From positions 549,515 through 613,514 of the forward strand of contig VXBP01010329.1 in assembly GCA_013400115.1 (NCBI GenBank): 64,000 nucleotides of DNA, read 5' to 3'. The translations under genes were made by a program, and so were the position numbers. The notes under the pieces are model-generated. The model ran no database searches. It saw only the letters and a list, made by a program, of their open reading frames with translations, and was not told the DNA's origin. Below are positions 1 to 11,690 of the stretch, piece by piece. Position 1 is the first letter of the stretch; every line of letters starts with the position of its first letter. The stretch is from Rhinopomastus cyanomelas (taxonomy: Eukaryota > Chordata > Aves > Bucerotiformes > Rhinopomastidae).

Positions 1-246
1 TTACCAAGTGCTTTGTTCAAAGGTCACCACTTAACCCTGTCTTGAACCTCAGACTGAGGTGGTAGGGTAATTTGAGCGTCAGCTTTAAGCCCACCCGGAT
101 TTCACAGGCTCGACTGAACGGTGCCAATGCCTATTCTCCCTCCCTTTCTTGACAAGCCATTGTGTACAAACCTACCTACAGACACCTGACACACAAAGTT
201 CTGATCAGTTCTGCACAATCTCTAACCTGTTTCTTCTTAAACCCAG

Positions 247-419
247 AGGATGTTTTTTTTCTGAAGACCTCCTGGGATGGGTTTGAGGACCATAGCTCTC
301 AAGTGACTGAACTGCTTTTTCCAGAGGAATTAACCAAGGAAAAATTACTACGCGCTGCTGCCAAGACCTTGGAAAGCAACATAACTGAAACACGTGATAG
401 CACTACTGCCCTGACCTAA
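247..419 (+). other. Exon-like plus-strand open segment
   Basis: A good acceptor-like sequence (CCTGTTTCTTCTTAAACCCAG) is followed by an open frame that ends in TAA at 417-419. The 57 residues are charged and include HSSQVTELLFPEELTKEKLL. I do not recognise it. The minus strand is also open over part of it. It could be the last exon of a plus-strand transcript entering from the left, or chance. Confidence 0.2.
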
Positions 420-511
420 AGTCCTTCGGGTCTCGCACCCAGACAAGTCTGTCAGTACATCACGCACTCTATGACTGGAAAAGGTTCTGCACTACCAAGT
501 TTTGATTGCAG

Positions 512-650
512 AACATTACGAACTGGAAGGGACCTCGAAAGATCATCCAGTCCAATCCCCCTGCCACAGCAGGATCCCCTAGATCCAGTCGCACAGGAGC
601 ATACCCAGGTGGGTTTGAAACATCTCCAGAGAACGAGACTCCACAACCAA
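512..650 (-). mobile_element. CR1 LINE 3' fragment
   Basis: Antisense copy of the window's dominant CR1 tail (GGAAGGGACCTCGAAAGATC, then CCAATCCCCCTGCCACAGCA), running into the GGTGGGTTTGAAACATCTCC part. Truncated. Confidence 0.85.
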
Positions 651-776
651 AGTCAAGAGCGTATTTTAGGTGTTTTCACAGTCAGCATCCCACTGGTCCA
701 GGATAACAACTTTACACAAGTTATTTGATATTTAGGAAAAAGCCAACCAGTAAATACATCTTTTCTTTCCGCGACT

Positions 777-870
777 CGGTCTAGGTGATCCTGCTGAGGC
801 AGAGGGATTGGACTGGATGATCTTTCGAGGTCCCTTCCAATGCCTAATGTTCTGTGATTCTGCGATCAAT
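777..870 (+). mobile_element. CR1 LINE 3' tail
   Basis: GGATTGGACTGGATGATCTT through CCTAATGTTCTGTGATTCTG; only the last 90 bp or so of the element remain. Confidence 0.85.
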
Positions 871-1279
871 CTGTTAGGGGACAGGGATTACTTAGCATTT
901 GATGACGCTAATTTACATTCAGGTTATAACACGAGGTCTCACTATTTAGATACCTGAAATGCCCCCCCTTCCATCCTACAAGCATGGAACATTTAATAAC
1001 AAGGTTGGCAGAGGGAACTTCCATCGCTTTGAGGGGGAAGGGGATTCTGCACCACCAATTAGGCAGAACACAGTCATGCGATTGCGCTGAAGCTACTGGG
1101 GACGTTTTCAAAGCAGAAAAGTTAAGCAAGAGGGGGTATTTTAGTCGCTGCACGTAAACACAGGGCGGTTAAGGAAAGACACGCAAAACTTACTGTTGTT
1201 TTGGGAAGGGAAAAACACGCGTTGACAGAACGAGGCGTGTTCCCTGCGCAAAGCCGGTTTTAAAGGTATTTGCATTGAA

Positions 1280-2170
1280 AATCAAAGCGAGGGATAAACT
1301 GAAGCCGAGATGAGACGCTCAGCAGCCGATTGCATCCATCCAGCTCCGGGAGCCCGTGTGAGCGCCGCAAACACGGTGGCACCGGCTCCGAACCCCGCAG
1401 CCGGCATCTGAGGCAGCCGCCACCACCTGTACCGGCATTTCCTGTTCCAGATACTCTTGGAAAACACTCCGGGAGAACTCGCTGGCGGCCGTGTGGCAGT
1501 CGCGTTGAACATTAACTCCTCACGCGGCTTCGCATCCAGCCCGGAGCCCTGCCCGCTCCCAGCACTCGCGGGCGCGACTGCACCGGCCGCCTCCTCGCCC
1601 TGAGGGGCCGGTGACACCCCCCTGTCCCGTCCTCGCCGCCAGCGGCAGGTGAAGGACCTGCGGCGGATCCCGGCCCTTCTGGGGCCCCCAGCACTCACCT
1701 CCCGGCCGGCGGCTCTCGCTCTCGCTCTCGCTCTCTCCGCTGCTCTCCCGCGGCTCTCCCGCCCCCTCCCGGCGGCGGCTCCGGGCGCGGCCCCGCCCTC
1801 GCGGTAACTTTTAGCCCCACCCCCCGCCCCGTTCCTCTTTCTCCACCCCTTCCCGCTTCTTCTCTGTAGGTCTCACGCTTAGGGGTGGGGGAAGCCTCCC
1901 GCTCCGCCTCCGTCCTAGCCAGCCCCGTCCTGTCCCGTCCTGTCCCGCCTCGCCTCGCCACTTGTCCCGGATCTTCCCCAGCGCGCCCGGCGCCAGGAAG
2001 AGGGAAGGGCCGCTGGGTGGAGGGACAGGACAGGCCAATCAGAGCGCGGCCGTGGACGCGCATGCGCGGGAGCGTGTCTCTCCCTACACTTCCCCCCCCA
2101 CCCCCGTCAGCTCTTCCCGCCCAAACTGCTGAGGGCGCGCGACTCTGACGGGGCGGAGGGCCGCGCGAGC
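1280..2170 (-). promoter_or_regulatory. USP53: CpG-island promoter, probably of USP53
   Basis: GC content and CpG frequency rise sharply over about 900 bp. The island includes a CCAATCAG box (2035-2042) and a palindromic NRF1 site GCGCATGCGC (2058-2067), both typical of housekeeping CpG promoters. A strong minus-strand donor GGGAG|GTGAGTGC at 1699/1698 shows transcription leftwards. The gene identity rests on conserved order: in other vertebrates USP53 follows MYOZ2 in the same orientation. No USP53 coding exon is in the window. Long open frames here on both strands are a by-product of high GC. Confidence 0.65.
1699..2000 (-). other. USP53: Putative non-coding first exon of USP53
   Basis: The 3' boundary is the donor at 1699/1698. 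The start is not fixed by sequence; a start a few tens of bases downstream (leftwards) of the CCAAT and NRF1 sites, around 1950-2000, is inferred. The sequence is G/A-rich on the minus strand, including a GA-repeat run just before the donor (about 1710-1736). Confidence 0.4.
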
Positions 2171-2172
2171 TG

Positions 2173-2346
2173 CGCCTCCTCCTGCTGCTTGCTTCTACTC
2201 CTGCTTGCTTCTACTCCTGCTTCTCCCAGCTTCTTCTTCCTCTTGCTTCTCTTTCTCCTACTTCTTCCTTCAGCTTTTCCCTCCTCCCCTCTGCTTCTCC
2301 TTCCTCCCCTTCCTTCCTCCCTCCTGCTTCTCCTTCCTCCTCTACA
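2173..2346 (+). repeat. Polypyrimidine tract beside the CpG island
   Basis: About 170 bp almost entirely of C and T on the plus strand (purines on the minus), starting with two direct copies of a TTGCTTCTACTCCTGC unit and ending CTACAG. It lies at the edge of the CpG-island promoter. Such tracts can form triplex DNA. It also reads as a plus-strand splice acceptor, but no plus-strand exon is supported. Confidence 0.75.
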
Positions 2347-3639
2347 GTCCGCAGCTCCCAGGAGGCCTGTGCTGGGGCTCTGCCAGGCCTCTGGGGTGTT
2401 GGAGATAATAATCCGTTAAAACGAACGCGGCAATGGCTGTTTTTCCAGCAATTGTTCTCCAGCGGTTGGCTTGAGATGCCCACAACAGGGCACCAGCCCA
2501 TGGGTGTCTGCTGGAGCCAGGACCAAACCCCGAACAAGTGTACTACAGCATCACAAAGTCCATTGCCTTTGGATTCCATGTAGCACAGAAAGACCCTATG
2601 GTACATATCACCTGTCCCGGGTTGTGTTCCCTGTGATTTTTATAATTTGCCTTATTTTGGGGAGGGAGGAGTGTTTCCTTTGGTTATTTGGAAAAGGAAT
2701 TGGATGTTGTTGAAGGCTAACGTTTGTAGTAGCTCAAGCACCTTCTAAATATAGACTGTCCTCTTCCTGGACAAACATGTAGAGTTCATTAACAGGTTTC
2801 ACTAGGAGATTCTTACTTGTACTGCACTCAGTGTTGCTTCTTAGCACGTGCTTACGGGTAGAACTTTGTGTATTCTGTCCTTTCCGCTGGCATATTTGAT
2901 GGTCTTTCAGGACTGAAAGAGAGCTTATGTCCCTGAAAGTGTGTTCACTCTTCCTCTATCGTAAATGAAGTCATTTCCCTTTGAAGTTCCCTTCCTGCAT
3001 CTTCATTAGGTCATGCATGTTGTATTAAGATTTCACTCCAGAACAGACTGCGTGGAATTCACAGCGCTGTGTCAGATCAGTTTTCTGCCTTGTTTAAATA
3101 CTGCATCTAGCTCCTTTTGAATCCATCTTGGTTGTGGTCCTTCCACTGTTAATGTGAGAAGCCCACTGGCAAAGACATAAAGTTCTCTGAGTTTCATTCT
3201 CCAGTGTTTTTAATTAAGTGGCTGATGTTTTAATTCACATAAACATTAGAAATTCTTTGGGGAGATTTTTATTTAATGTTATATATCTCTTTAATATAGA
3301 ATACTTATTATATATTCTCCCAAGCTTTTGTCGTGTGTGTGGCCGTACTTTCCAGTGATCTGGAGAGTCGTATTCACAACTTGATGTTCCTTAGCATGGG
3401 ATTTACCTCAAAGTGGTTCTTCTTGAGACTTTGAGGCATTATGGCCAGTAACTCACATCTGCATACTTCCAAATGTTTAAGAAACTATATTGTTTGCCTC
3501 TTGCTTTCTGAAAAGTTTTTGAGATTTTATGAATTTTGAAGGGATTAGAATATCTGGTTCTCTCATTGTCCTAAGATTTATACACCATATGGGCACAATG
3601 AGTGTTCTTACGGGTTTTGTATGAAGAGAGTGGAACATT

Positions 3640-4045
3640 TCTCTTATGAGGAAAGGCTGAGGGAGCTAGGTCTCTAGCTTGGAGAAAAGGCAACTGAGGG
3701 GTGACCTCATTAATGTTGATAAATATGTGAAAGGTGGGTGTCAGAAGGATGGAGCCAGGATCTGCTCAATGGCATCTAATGATAGGAAAAGGGGCAGTGG
3801 ATGGGAGCTGGAACAGAGGAGGTTCCGCATCAATGTGAGAAGGAACTTCTTCATGGTAAGGGTGACAGAAAACTGGATGGGGCTGCCCAGGGAGGCTGTG
3901 GTGTCTCCCTTTCTGGAGACATTTAAAACCCTCCTGGCCATGTTCCTGTGCAGCTGGATCGAGGGGATTCTGCTGTAGTGGGGGGATTGGACTGGATGAT
4001 CTTTCGAGGTCCCTTCCAATCCCTAATGTTGTGTGATTTGTGTGT
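3640..4045 (+). mobile_element. CR1 LINE 3' fragment, about 400 bp
   Basis: From GAGGAAAGGCTGAGGGAGCT to the ATGTTGTGTGAT end. Same subfamily as the copies at 15585, 28958, 37069 and 42202. Open frames inside are remnants of the 3' non-coding part. Confidence 0.9.
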
Positions 4046-4827
4046 TTGAATTTCTAGGTGTCACTAGAAATGTAAAGATAAAACTTTGTTAAAAGTCAGT
4101 CTGTTAACAGTGCCCTTAAAAATCCAGTTATGTGTTAGTGTATCTTGTTATTTCTGCTTGTAAAAAAACCATTCTGCCTGTGGTTTTGGTCAGTATCAGT
4201 TTAGTCCTTGATCCCTGCATTACTTCTTCGCAAAGCCAGTCAAGCAAAGGCATCTGTGAATCCCAAAGTAGGATTATGACCTCATTCTGTTTATGACCTC
4301 GATTTGATATTTTTGCTTCTGTGTGGACTCTGCTTTCTTTGCCTCTGCCCTTTCTTGAGCACAGATTTGTTTTTCACTGCTAATCTTTTAGAAGTCCCTT
4401 GGGATTTATATTGGTTTCTTCTGCTCCTTTTTTTCCTCCCGAGTAAGTGTGGCCTGTGAGCTTTAATTACAGTATGCTTTAGGATTCTCTGCCAGTGAAT
4501 CTTCCACGCGGTTCAGACAGAGAATGACACAGGTGCAGCACAGGAAGCCCTAGATGAGCTAAAAGAAGTGTTTTAAAATTAGAATAAATAATGCAAGGAC
4601 AAAGCAGTGCTATGAGGGCAAATGATTTCCTGTTGCAGTTATTGCAGGTACAGGATATGTGCTGTGCTGATGCAGGGATGCAGAATAATGTTTATGTGGT
4701 TTTAGTACTGATGTTTGTGTAAAATCTGGTAATTAACATTGATTGTTAAACTGGACAGATTTAGAAAAGCATTAGACTTGGAGTAGAGGGATCTAGAGTA
4801 AACTAAAATAGGCTTTTACAGTTCATA

Positions 4828-5020
4828 GACTTATAGAATGGTCTGGAAGGGACCTTAAAGATCATCTAGTTCCAGTCCCCCTCCACAGGCAGGGACACCT
4901 TCACTAGAGCAGGTTACTCAGGGCCCCAGCCAGCCTGGCCTTCAACACTGCCAGCGATGGGGCAGCCAGTACTGCCTTGGGCAACCTGTTCCAGCATCCC
5001 AGCACCCTCACAGCAAATCT
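4828..5020 (-). mobile_element. CR1 LINE fragment, older subfamily
   Basis: ATAGAATGGTCTGGAAGGGACC end, then the CAGCCTGGCCTTCAACACTG and GGCAACCTGTTCCAGCATCC blocks; diverged. Confidence 0.8.
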
Positions 5021-5595
5021 GTTTCACAGCTGCACACAAAAGGGTTTATTTTTGTGTTGCAACTTTTCTGCTCCAGTGTCCTCTGTACTGTTGTTGCACC
5101 AGCTGATGTGTAAATAATTCTGATTCCTTCCTCTGAAGTAATTTTATTGTGTCCTGTGTGGTGTATACACAATGAATACATTCATACCTGCAGCTGTACT
5201 TGAACACCTGTTCCCAGCTTCCTTTCATATTTCTTATTAACACTTTAAAATGTTTACAACGACCATTTAAAGGTTGTTTACTATCTTCTCACTGTTCAAA
5301 TGATTCATAAATTATTTGTGTCTGCTGCAGATCTTCTCAGATTGAAGGGGAGGAAGACTACATTTTGTGTTTAAAAATAAGAAACAGTAAAGTAGTGTTT
5401 TATCGAATAGCTCTTATACTTCTGCATCCATCTTTGGAAGGAAGATGGATGAGAAAGATGATGTCATGTGACATCAACTTTATATACTGCACAGCTTGGT
5501 CTGCACTTCCTGGGGGATTTTGCAGAGAACAAATTAGCAAATTACATGTAAGGTCTGAGGCAGACAATTCCGCAAGCTAATGCAGAATTTAAGAG

Positions 5596-5925
5596 TGACA
5601 GAATCACAGAATTACTGAGATTGGAAAGGACCTCTGAGCTCATCCAGCCCAGCCCAGGACCTAACATCACCACAATCACCTAGACCAGGGCACTAAGAAC
5701 CACATAAAGACTTTTCTTAAACTTTCTCCAGGGATGGGGACTCCGCCACTGCTGTCCAGTCCAGGCTCTGATCACCCCTTCTCTGAGGAAGGGTTTCCTA
5801 ACATCCCACCTAACCCTCCCCTGGCAGCTTCAGGCCCTGCCTTCTCCTCCTGATGCTGGTTGCCTGGGAGAAGAGCCCGACACCCACCTGACTACAACCT
5901 CCCTTCAGGGAGTTGTAGAGAGTGA
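5596..5925 (-). mobile_element. CR1 LINE fragment, older subfamily
   Basis: ACAGAATCACAGAATTACTG end, through the AGGGATGGGGACTCCGCCAC and CTACAACCTCCCTTCAGGGA blocks. Confidence 0.85.
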
Positions 5926-7139
5926 TTAGTGATATATTGCAGTATTTTCATTTAATGTAATCCAGCCATACACATTGCACTGCCTGCTACCCTGTAGACT
6001 GCTTTACTGGCCTGTCATAAAGACCATTATGTGATCAAGTTTTATTTATTGCTGACTTGCAGACATTTATGGGGCATAGCCACTGTAATTGAAAAGTATG
6101 TTTGAATCCAGGGGCTGAGAACTCCCTTTGTTTTCTGTAAAGTGATTGTTGACCTCTTTGAGAGTGTTTGAGGGTGTGCTTCTCTGCTGGAAATAAAAAG
6201 AATGAGGCGAAGCATCTGCAGTTTGAAAGATACCTGGGAAACTGGGCCTTACTCTGCGTAGCCTTACTCTCAGTAGCAGGGTAAAGTTTGATTGAGTAAG
6301 AGAAGAGCTACTTAAGGTCCTGTATTGCTAAACTGCCTAAGAATACGTGACTGTCAGTGTTCCTGTGCCTTTGATGTAGAGTCAGACCATGTGTTCAAAC
6401 TTTTTTGCCTGGAGAGGAGGAAAAGATCTTTCAAATTCCAAGACTTGTAGTTAAGTTCTCTTCAAGAGCAGTGGTTATTTCTCTTCAGGAGTGGTGCTTT
6501 TTCACTGAGCAGTTGCTCTTCCTAACTTTGCCGAGAGTTACCCATAAGCAATGAAACAGATTGGTAGGAAGGGGAACCGTAGAGGAGTGAAAGGGCCATA
6601 AAAGAGTAAGTAGTGTGCTCATTATTTGCAGCATACAATAATATCTTGTGCATTTGGTAGGAGGGCTGAAAGGAAGCCCTCACAACATTTTAGTGCAAGC
6701 TCTCTAGTTATATGCTCAGCTGTATTAACACAAAAATATCCAAAATGAGAGCAGAGTTTGCAGTAAGCTAAGGGTGGTCACATTATTTCTTGGGTACCTT
6801 TACCTAACCATATTCCAGTCCTTAAGTCTCCCCTGCCACAGGTACATGTACCCACAGCATTTCCTTCTGAACGTTCTCTGGCAATGTTTTCCTTGTGCAG
6901 CAAGCAGCCACATGAGGCTTAGTCATCTCCTTGCTCTCATCTCACATCCTGCATACAGCCTGCAATGTATATACACAGCCATTCTCATCTTCAAAATAGG
7001 CTAGTGGAGCATTCTTTAAAGACTCATTCAGCGTTTAATCAGCTAGTTTCCCCACGGTTTTTTCACCCTGTTTGCTCTTCATAGGCTTTCTGGCTGTGCT
7101 TCTGCTTATAGTGCAGACCTGCCCCTTCCATACTGGGTG

Positions 7140-7335
7140 TGTGAGAAAAGGCAAAGTGAGAAAGAGTTGAGAACACAATGAGGAGAAATGTAATTTAGGA
7201 GGAGGATGTAGAACAGTGTTGACAAAAGTAAAGGTGAAAGATAAGAATGAAATAGTGAAACACTAAGGAGAAAGAAATTGTGGGTGTAAGAAATGAATGA
7301 AAGAAGGAGGAAATTGATACTGTCTGAAAAACCCA
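7140..7335 (+). repeat. Purine-rich strand-asymmetric stretch
   Basis: About 190 bp strongly biased to A and G on the plus strand, without a clean repeat unit. Confidence 0.5.
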
Positions 7336-8322
7336 TTTTTTTTTCCATCATCAAAGCTCCATATTAAGTTTCAGAAGCAATGAGAGTGTTAAGAAGTGCT
7401 GGTTTATTTTAGCTGGTCAGAAAAGAAGTTTCTGAACACAGGAGATCACAGGAGAGTTGAAATTAAGGGGCATTACAGACTTCGAGGGAGGAGCCTGCTG
7501 CATGCTGTCTCATGGGCTGAGATTCTCAACTCCCAACCATTCCTGTTCCAAGTTTCTTCTTCCCCCTCTCAATTAGCTGTAGAAAAACTTGCATAGAGCA
7601 GAACTGCTGTTTTTTAAGTTTGCTTCCCCTAAGTCCAGAACACAAACACAGTGTATTGTGCTCTTACCTACTCATTGTACTTTACCCCTGCTGTGACTTT
7701 TTTCCCCAGTAGTTTTTCAAGTGCTGCAATGTTCAGTGGAGTGGCAAAAGCAGTTTCATCTAAGTCATCTAGAGTTTCAACCTGAGAAGAAGCAGTGTTG
7801 GTTTTCATTCTTTTTCAGACTTTTTGATGATAATGGGCCTGGAACAAGATCTCTGTGTGTGGTTTTATTCATTCCTCAAGAATGAGGGAAAGGGTGGCAA
7901 CTGTATAAATGCATTCTTGCAAATGAGTGTTTTTCTTCTTGGATAATCCAGTTACCGCTCCAATAATCTACTTCTATGGAACAACAATGGAACCAAAATC
8001 CTGTCCTATTTTAGGCTGTTCTGTTTTCAGTGTTAGTTTCTGGGACAGGAGAAGTCTGGGAAGATTCTGTGCATGCTGTATGTATTGGGTTCTTCCTTGA
8101 AGCTGTGTCCTCATGTGCCTGCTCTGGAAAACAAACAATGATCTTTGTTTGCGTTACATCAGTCTTGCACAATCCTTTCAAATCTGCAAGTCTGGTTTAT
8201 TGCTTTCTCATAGGTCATAAACCACCAAGAATAGATGTCTGCCACAGAAAAAGAAAACAATGAGAGAGAGGTTTCCTTAAAAAGCTCATTCCTTGGATTC
8301 ACATAGACAGTTTCTGTGGCTA

Positions 8323-8660
8323 CAATCATAGAATGGCTCAGGTTGGAAGGGACCTCAGAGTTCATCTAATCCAATCCCTGCCATGAGCAGGGCAGCCTCT
8401 TCACTAGACGCGGTAGCTCAAAGCCTCATCCAACCTGGCCTTGAACATCTCCAGGAAGGAGGCATCCACAGCCTCTCAGGGTGACCTTTTCCAGAGTGTC
8501 GCTGCCCTCACACTGAAGAATTTCTTCCCAAGTTCCAATCTAAACCTGTTCTCCTTCAGTTTAAAGCTGTTTCCCCTTGTCCTATCACTGGACACTCCTG
8601 TAAAAAGTCCCTCTGCAGCCTTCCTGTAGTTTCCCCTCACATATTGGAAGGTGACTTTAG
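8323..8660 (-). mobile_element. CR1 LINE fragment, older subfamily
   Basis: ATAGAATGGCTCAGGTTGGA end, with AACCTGGCCTTGAACATCTC and CCCCTTGTCCTATCACTGGA blocks. Confidence 0.88.
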
Positions 8661-9045
8661 TCAATGATAGTGTTATCTCCACTTTGTGCACAGCGGCTGG
8701 TTTTCATTTGAAAATGAGTAGGTTTTTATTTGCTAGGAGCTAAGTTACTTTGCAGGTGTAAATTGAACAGATACTACTTTAGTAACTACAAAATTTATTT
8801 CCCAGTGATCAGGGATATGAAAATGCAGGCTTTCTTCTATTTCCACAGCTGGCTAGTTCAATACTCGACTTAACTTGTAGTGCAATCTGTGGGGATGTGT
8901 TGTGGGGTTTTCTCTGTCAGATAAATCTAAAGCCACGTCAATTCTTACCTTACTAAAAGTTTTTCTTTTCATCCTGGTTATTTGTTCTGTTGTGAAAGCG
9001 TATCACCAGTATTTTTCTGAGCAGCAAAAGAGAAGTAGGAATGAC

Positions 9046-9135
9046 TGCATCTAGGGGATCCTGCTGGGGCAGGGGGATTAGCAGGGGGATCTTTTGAGGT
9101 CCCTTCCAATCCCTAATGTTCTGTGATTCTGTGAA
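9046..9135 (+). mobile_element. CR1 LINE 3' tail
   Basis: CATCTAGGGGATCCTGCTGG through TAATGTTCTGTGATTCTGTG; dominant subfamily, with a small internal change in the GGACTGGATGAT part. Confidence 0.85.
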
Positions 9136-9559
9136 CCACTCACTCCTGGAGTCACGTCAAGATTTTCTCGGTGAGGCTCAAATGAATGGCTTATCTGACT
9201 AGTTTTCCATAGCATGGACAGTGTAAGGCACGTGTTTTGTAGAGGAGTTTTGTAGAGGACATGCAGTTCTTAGCTTCTGCTTGTACAGGTTTAAAGCAAA
9301 ACATACCAGGGAAGGGAAACACAAGAAGTAAACATGAGTGGAAGTAAATGTGAGAAAAGATCTTTTTCCCATAGGCAGATCGTGCCAGACTTGCCTGCTC
9401 CCTTTTGTGATAAAGCAGCTGCTTTTCCAAACAACCAAAACTGATAAATGGACTGAAGAAGAGGGGAATTAGTAAATTCATTGTCAGATGGGCAGAGAAA
9501 TGCCTCAGAGGAAAAGGTGGCAGCGTGTTATGCTGAGGTAGAGCTCTGTCCCAAAACTA

Positions 9560-9665
9560 ATACTGAAACCCATGTTGTTTAATCTTCTCCTTAGTGAGCT
9601 TGGCACAAATACTGCGACCTGCTGAAGAGATTTATTGGCATCACAAAGTTGGGAGACAAAATGCA
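9560..9665 (+). mobile_element. Possible ancient CR1 reverse-transcriptase remnant
   Basis: A stretch resembling the CR1 ORF2 region between the F-N-D-L and D-D-T-K-L-G motifs (CTTAGTGAGCTTGGCACAAA then CATCACAAAGTTGGGAGACA). Heavily decayed and low confidence. Confidence 0.3.
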
Positions 9666-11329
9666 GCCTTTAAATATACAGCTTGTAGCAAAGCTTACAG
9701 GAAAGGACGCTTCTCTTAGTTTTAGAAAATATTGGAAAGTTTTGTTCAGAAATTAAGCTGGGTAGGAATAAGTTTAGATTGGGAATTTGAGGAAGGGGTT
9801 AACTGTCGAAGCCTCTGAATATTGCTAAGAGAAAATATAATGTACAAGGGTCACAGCATAGAACAGAACCTTTTTTTACGCATGTTTTATTAATGGGAAA
9901 TTGGAGCACACTCAGGTCTGACCTGTCTCATCCATTCCAGCTCAAACCAACTGTAGTTTAAACCAGACTGGTACAGGTGGTAGTGTCGCTAAATGCGTGG
10001 AAGCTGTTTTGCTTTTGCTTTGAACTGCATGTAGTACCACTTTCTTTTCAGCAGCCATACATTAATGAAATGCATTTGTGTCACATCAAAACCCTGCTGG
10101 AAAATAAGCTCATTCCATTTCCGTGCAGTCATGCTGCTGTGGCCGGTCCGCTTGCTCTTCTCCTTCGTATTTGAACAGCGTGTTCCTATTTTTTTTTCCT
10201 TGCCAACAAATAGTCAAAATGTTCTCATTAAGAACTTGAGGAATGACGTGTTGCTAGAATGCAGCTGCCAGAACAAAGCCTTACTTGGCTTCTTGACGTA
10301 CAGTAGGCCAGCTAGGAAGAGCCTGTCATGCCTTGAATGTTTGTTTATAATCATTTGTAGTTATCTGGTGTAGTCATCTTTCAGTAATCTGGAGTGTAAT
10401 AACTGCAGCAACTACTGTTTAAACTTCATATTTTGCCTTTGAGTAACTTGGCTCTACAGAGAAACTTTACAAAGGAAAAGGAAGTACAGTGATACTGTCT
10501 AGACGGCTGCATTGCTGCTTGTCTTCCCACCACCAGGATTCTTACCCTGTTGCTCAATGTGTCACCCAAGTTGTCCTAATTCCCTGCAATGTCCTTTTAA
10601 GTCCCTCTCCAGTCTCTTCCCACTCGTACGTCAGAGGAATTGAATTTGTACAGGTCCCATCATGTTAGAAGAAGATTTGAAGCCTTTTCTTTTTCTTGCT
10701 GGAAGACCAATATCCTTCAGTGCACCAGAGAAATCTAGTTCTAAGTCACACCTCCCATGCAAAGCAGCCTGAGGGCATTTCTCTCTTAATGAGTACAGCC
10801 AGATCTGGGCTGGCAAAGTTCAGACTGTTCCTTGTACAAACCCCACTGAATATTTTAATCTCCATTTGCTTTAGAAAGAATAGTTGGCTCACAGTATTCA
10901 GGCTTAGTTTTACTCTTACAGTGAATTATAAATCCTGTGTTACTTAACTTTGTCTCACAAAGTCCTGTGAAATAGAGAGGTACTGCAAATGTTGGGCCAC
11001 GTGTTTTGGATGAATAGTTTGTTCTTGGGAAATACAATTTCCATCTGAAAACAGTATTTGTGAATTTGTCTTGGCTTTAGTTCGGACTTTTGGCCAGAAA
11101 CAACTGAGAAAGAATTTATTTGACTTCTTAGAAACAGAAGTTGCACTTTTCTGTTTTAAAACACTGATTTACTTTTCTCAGTTAAAATCTACCCACTGTA
11201 GAATGAAATCTGCTATTTCAAGTCAAACGAAACTAGAATGTTGCTCTAGTACTAATGTTTCTTAAGTTAATTAGGCACCAAGGCCTCAGTTCGTAAGTGT
11301 GTCCTTTTCTTGTTTGAAAAAAAACATAC

Positions 11330-11690
11330 AGAATGGACCTCCAGCATCAGCAAGCCCAGCCCTCATCCCAGCATCTCCCTAACCCTAGACCATGGCCTCA
11401 AGTGCTCCAGCTACTCGGTTTTTAAACCCCTCCAGGGATGATGACTCTACTATCTCTCTGGCCAGCCTATTCCAGTGCCCAATCAGTCTCTCAGGATAGA
11501 ACTTCCTAAGATCCAATCTAAACCTCCCCTGATGCAACTTGAGGCCATTTCCCCTCATCCTCTCATTAGGAATTTGGGAGAAGAGACCAGCACCAACCTC
11601 ACTACAACCTCCTTTGAGGTAGCTGTAGAGAGCAGTAAGGTCTCCTCTCAGCCTCCTCTTCTCTAGACTAATAACCCCAGTTCCATCAGC
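11330..11690 (-). mobile_element. CR1 LINE fragment, older subfamily
   Basis: Contains AACTTGAGGCCATTTCCCCT and CTCTCATTAGGAATTTGGGA blocks, the same subfamily as the copy at 52143-52850. Confidence 0.85.

Larger units (their letters stand above)
1..1279. other. Left flank: probable first intron of USP53
   Basis: It lies downstream of the minus-strand donor at 1699/1698, so it should be intronic. It contains two CR1 tails (512-650 and 777-870) and one plus-strand exon-like open segment (247-419). Nothing else recognised. Confidence 0.5.

Noticed and set aside
1282..2148. Several 60-138-codon open frames on both strands in the CpG island
   Set aside because: High GC removes stop codons; products are Arg/Pro/Gly-rich without motifs, and the region carries promoter signals.
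2189..2419. Leu/Ser-rich open frames resembling a membrane protein
   Set aside because: They are the translation of a polypyrimidine tract.
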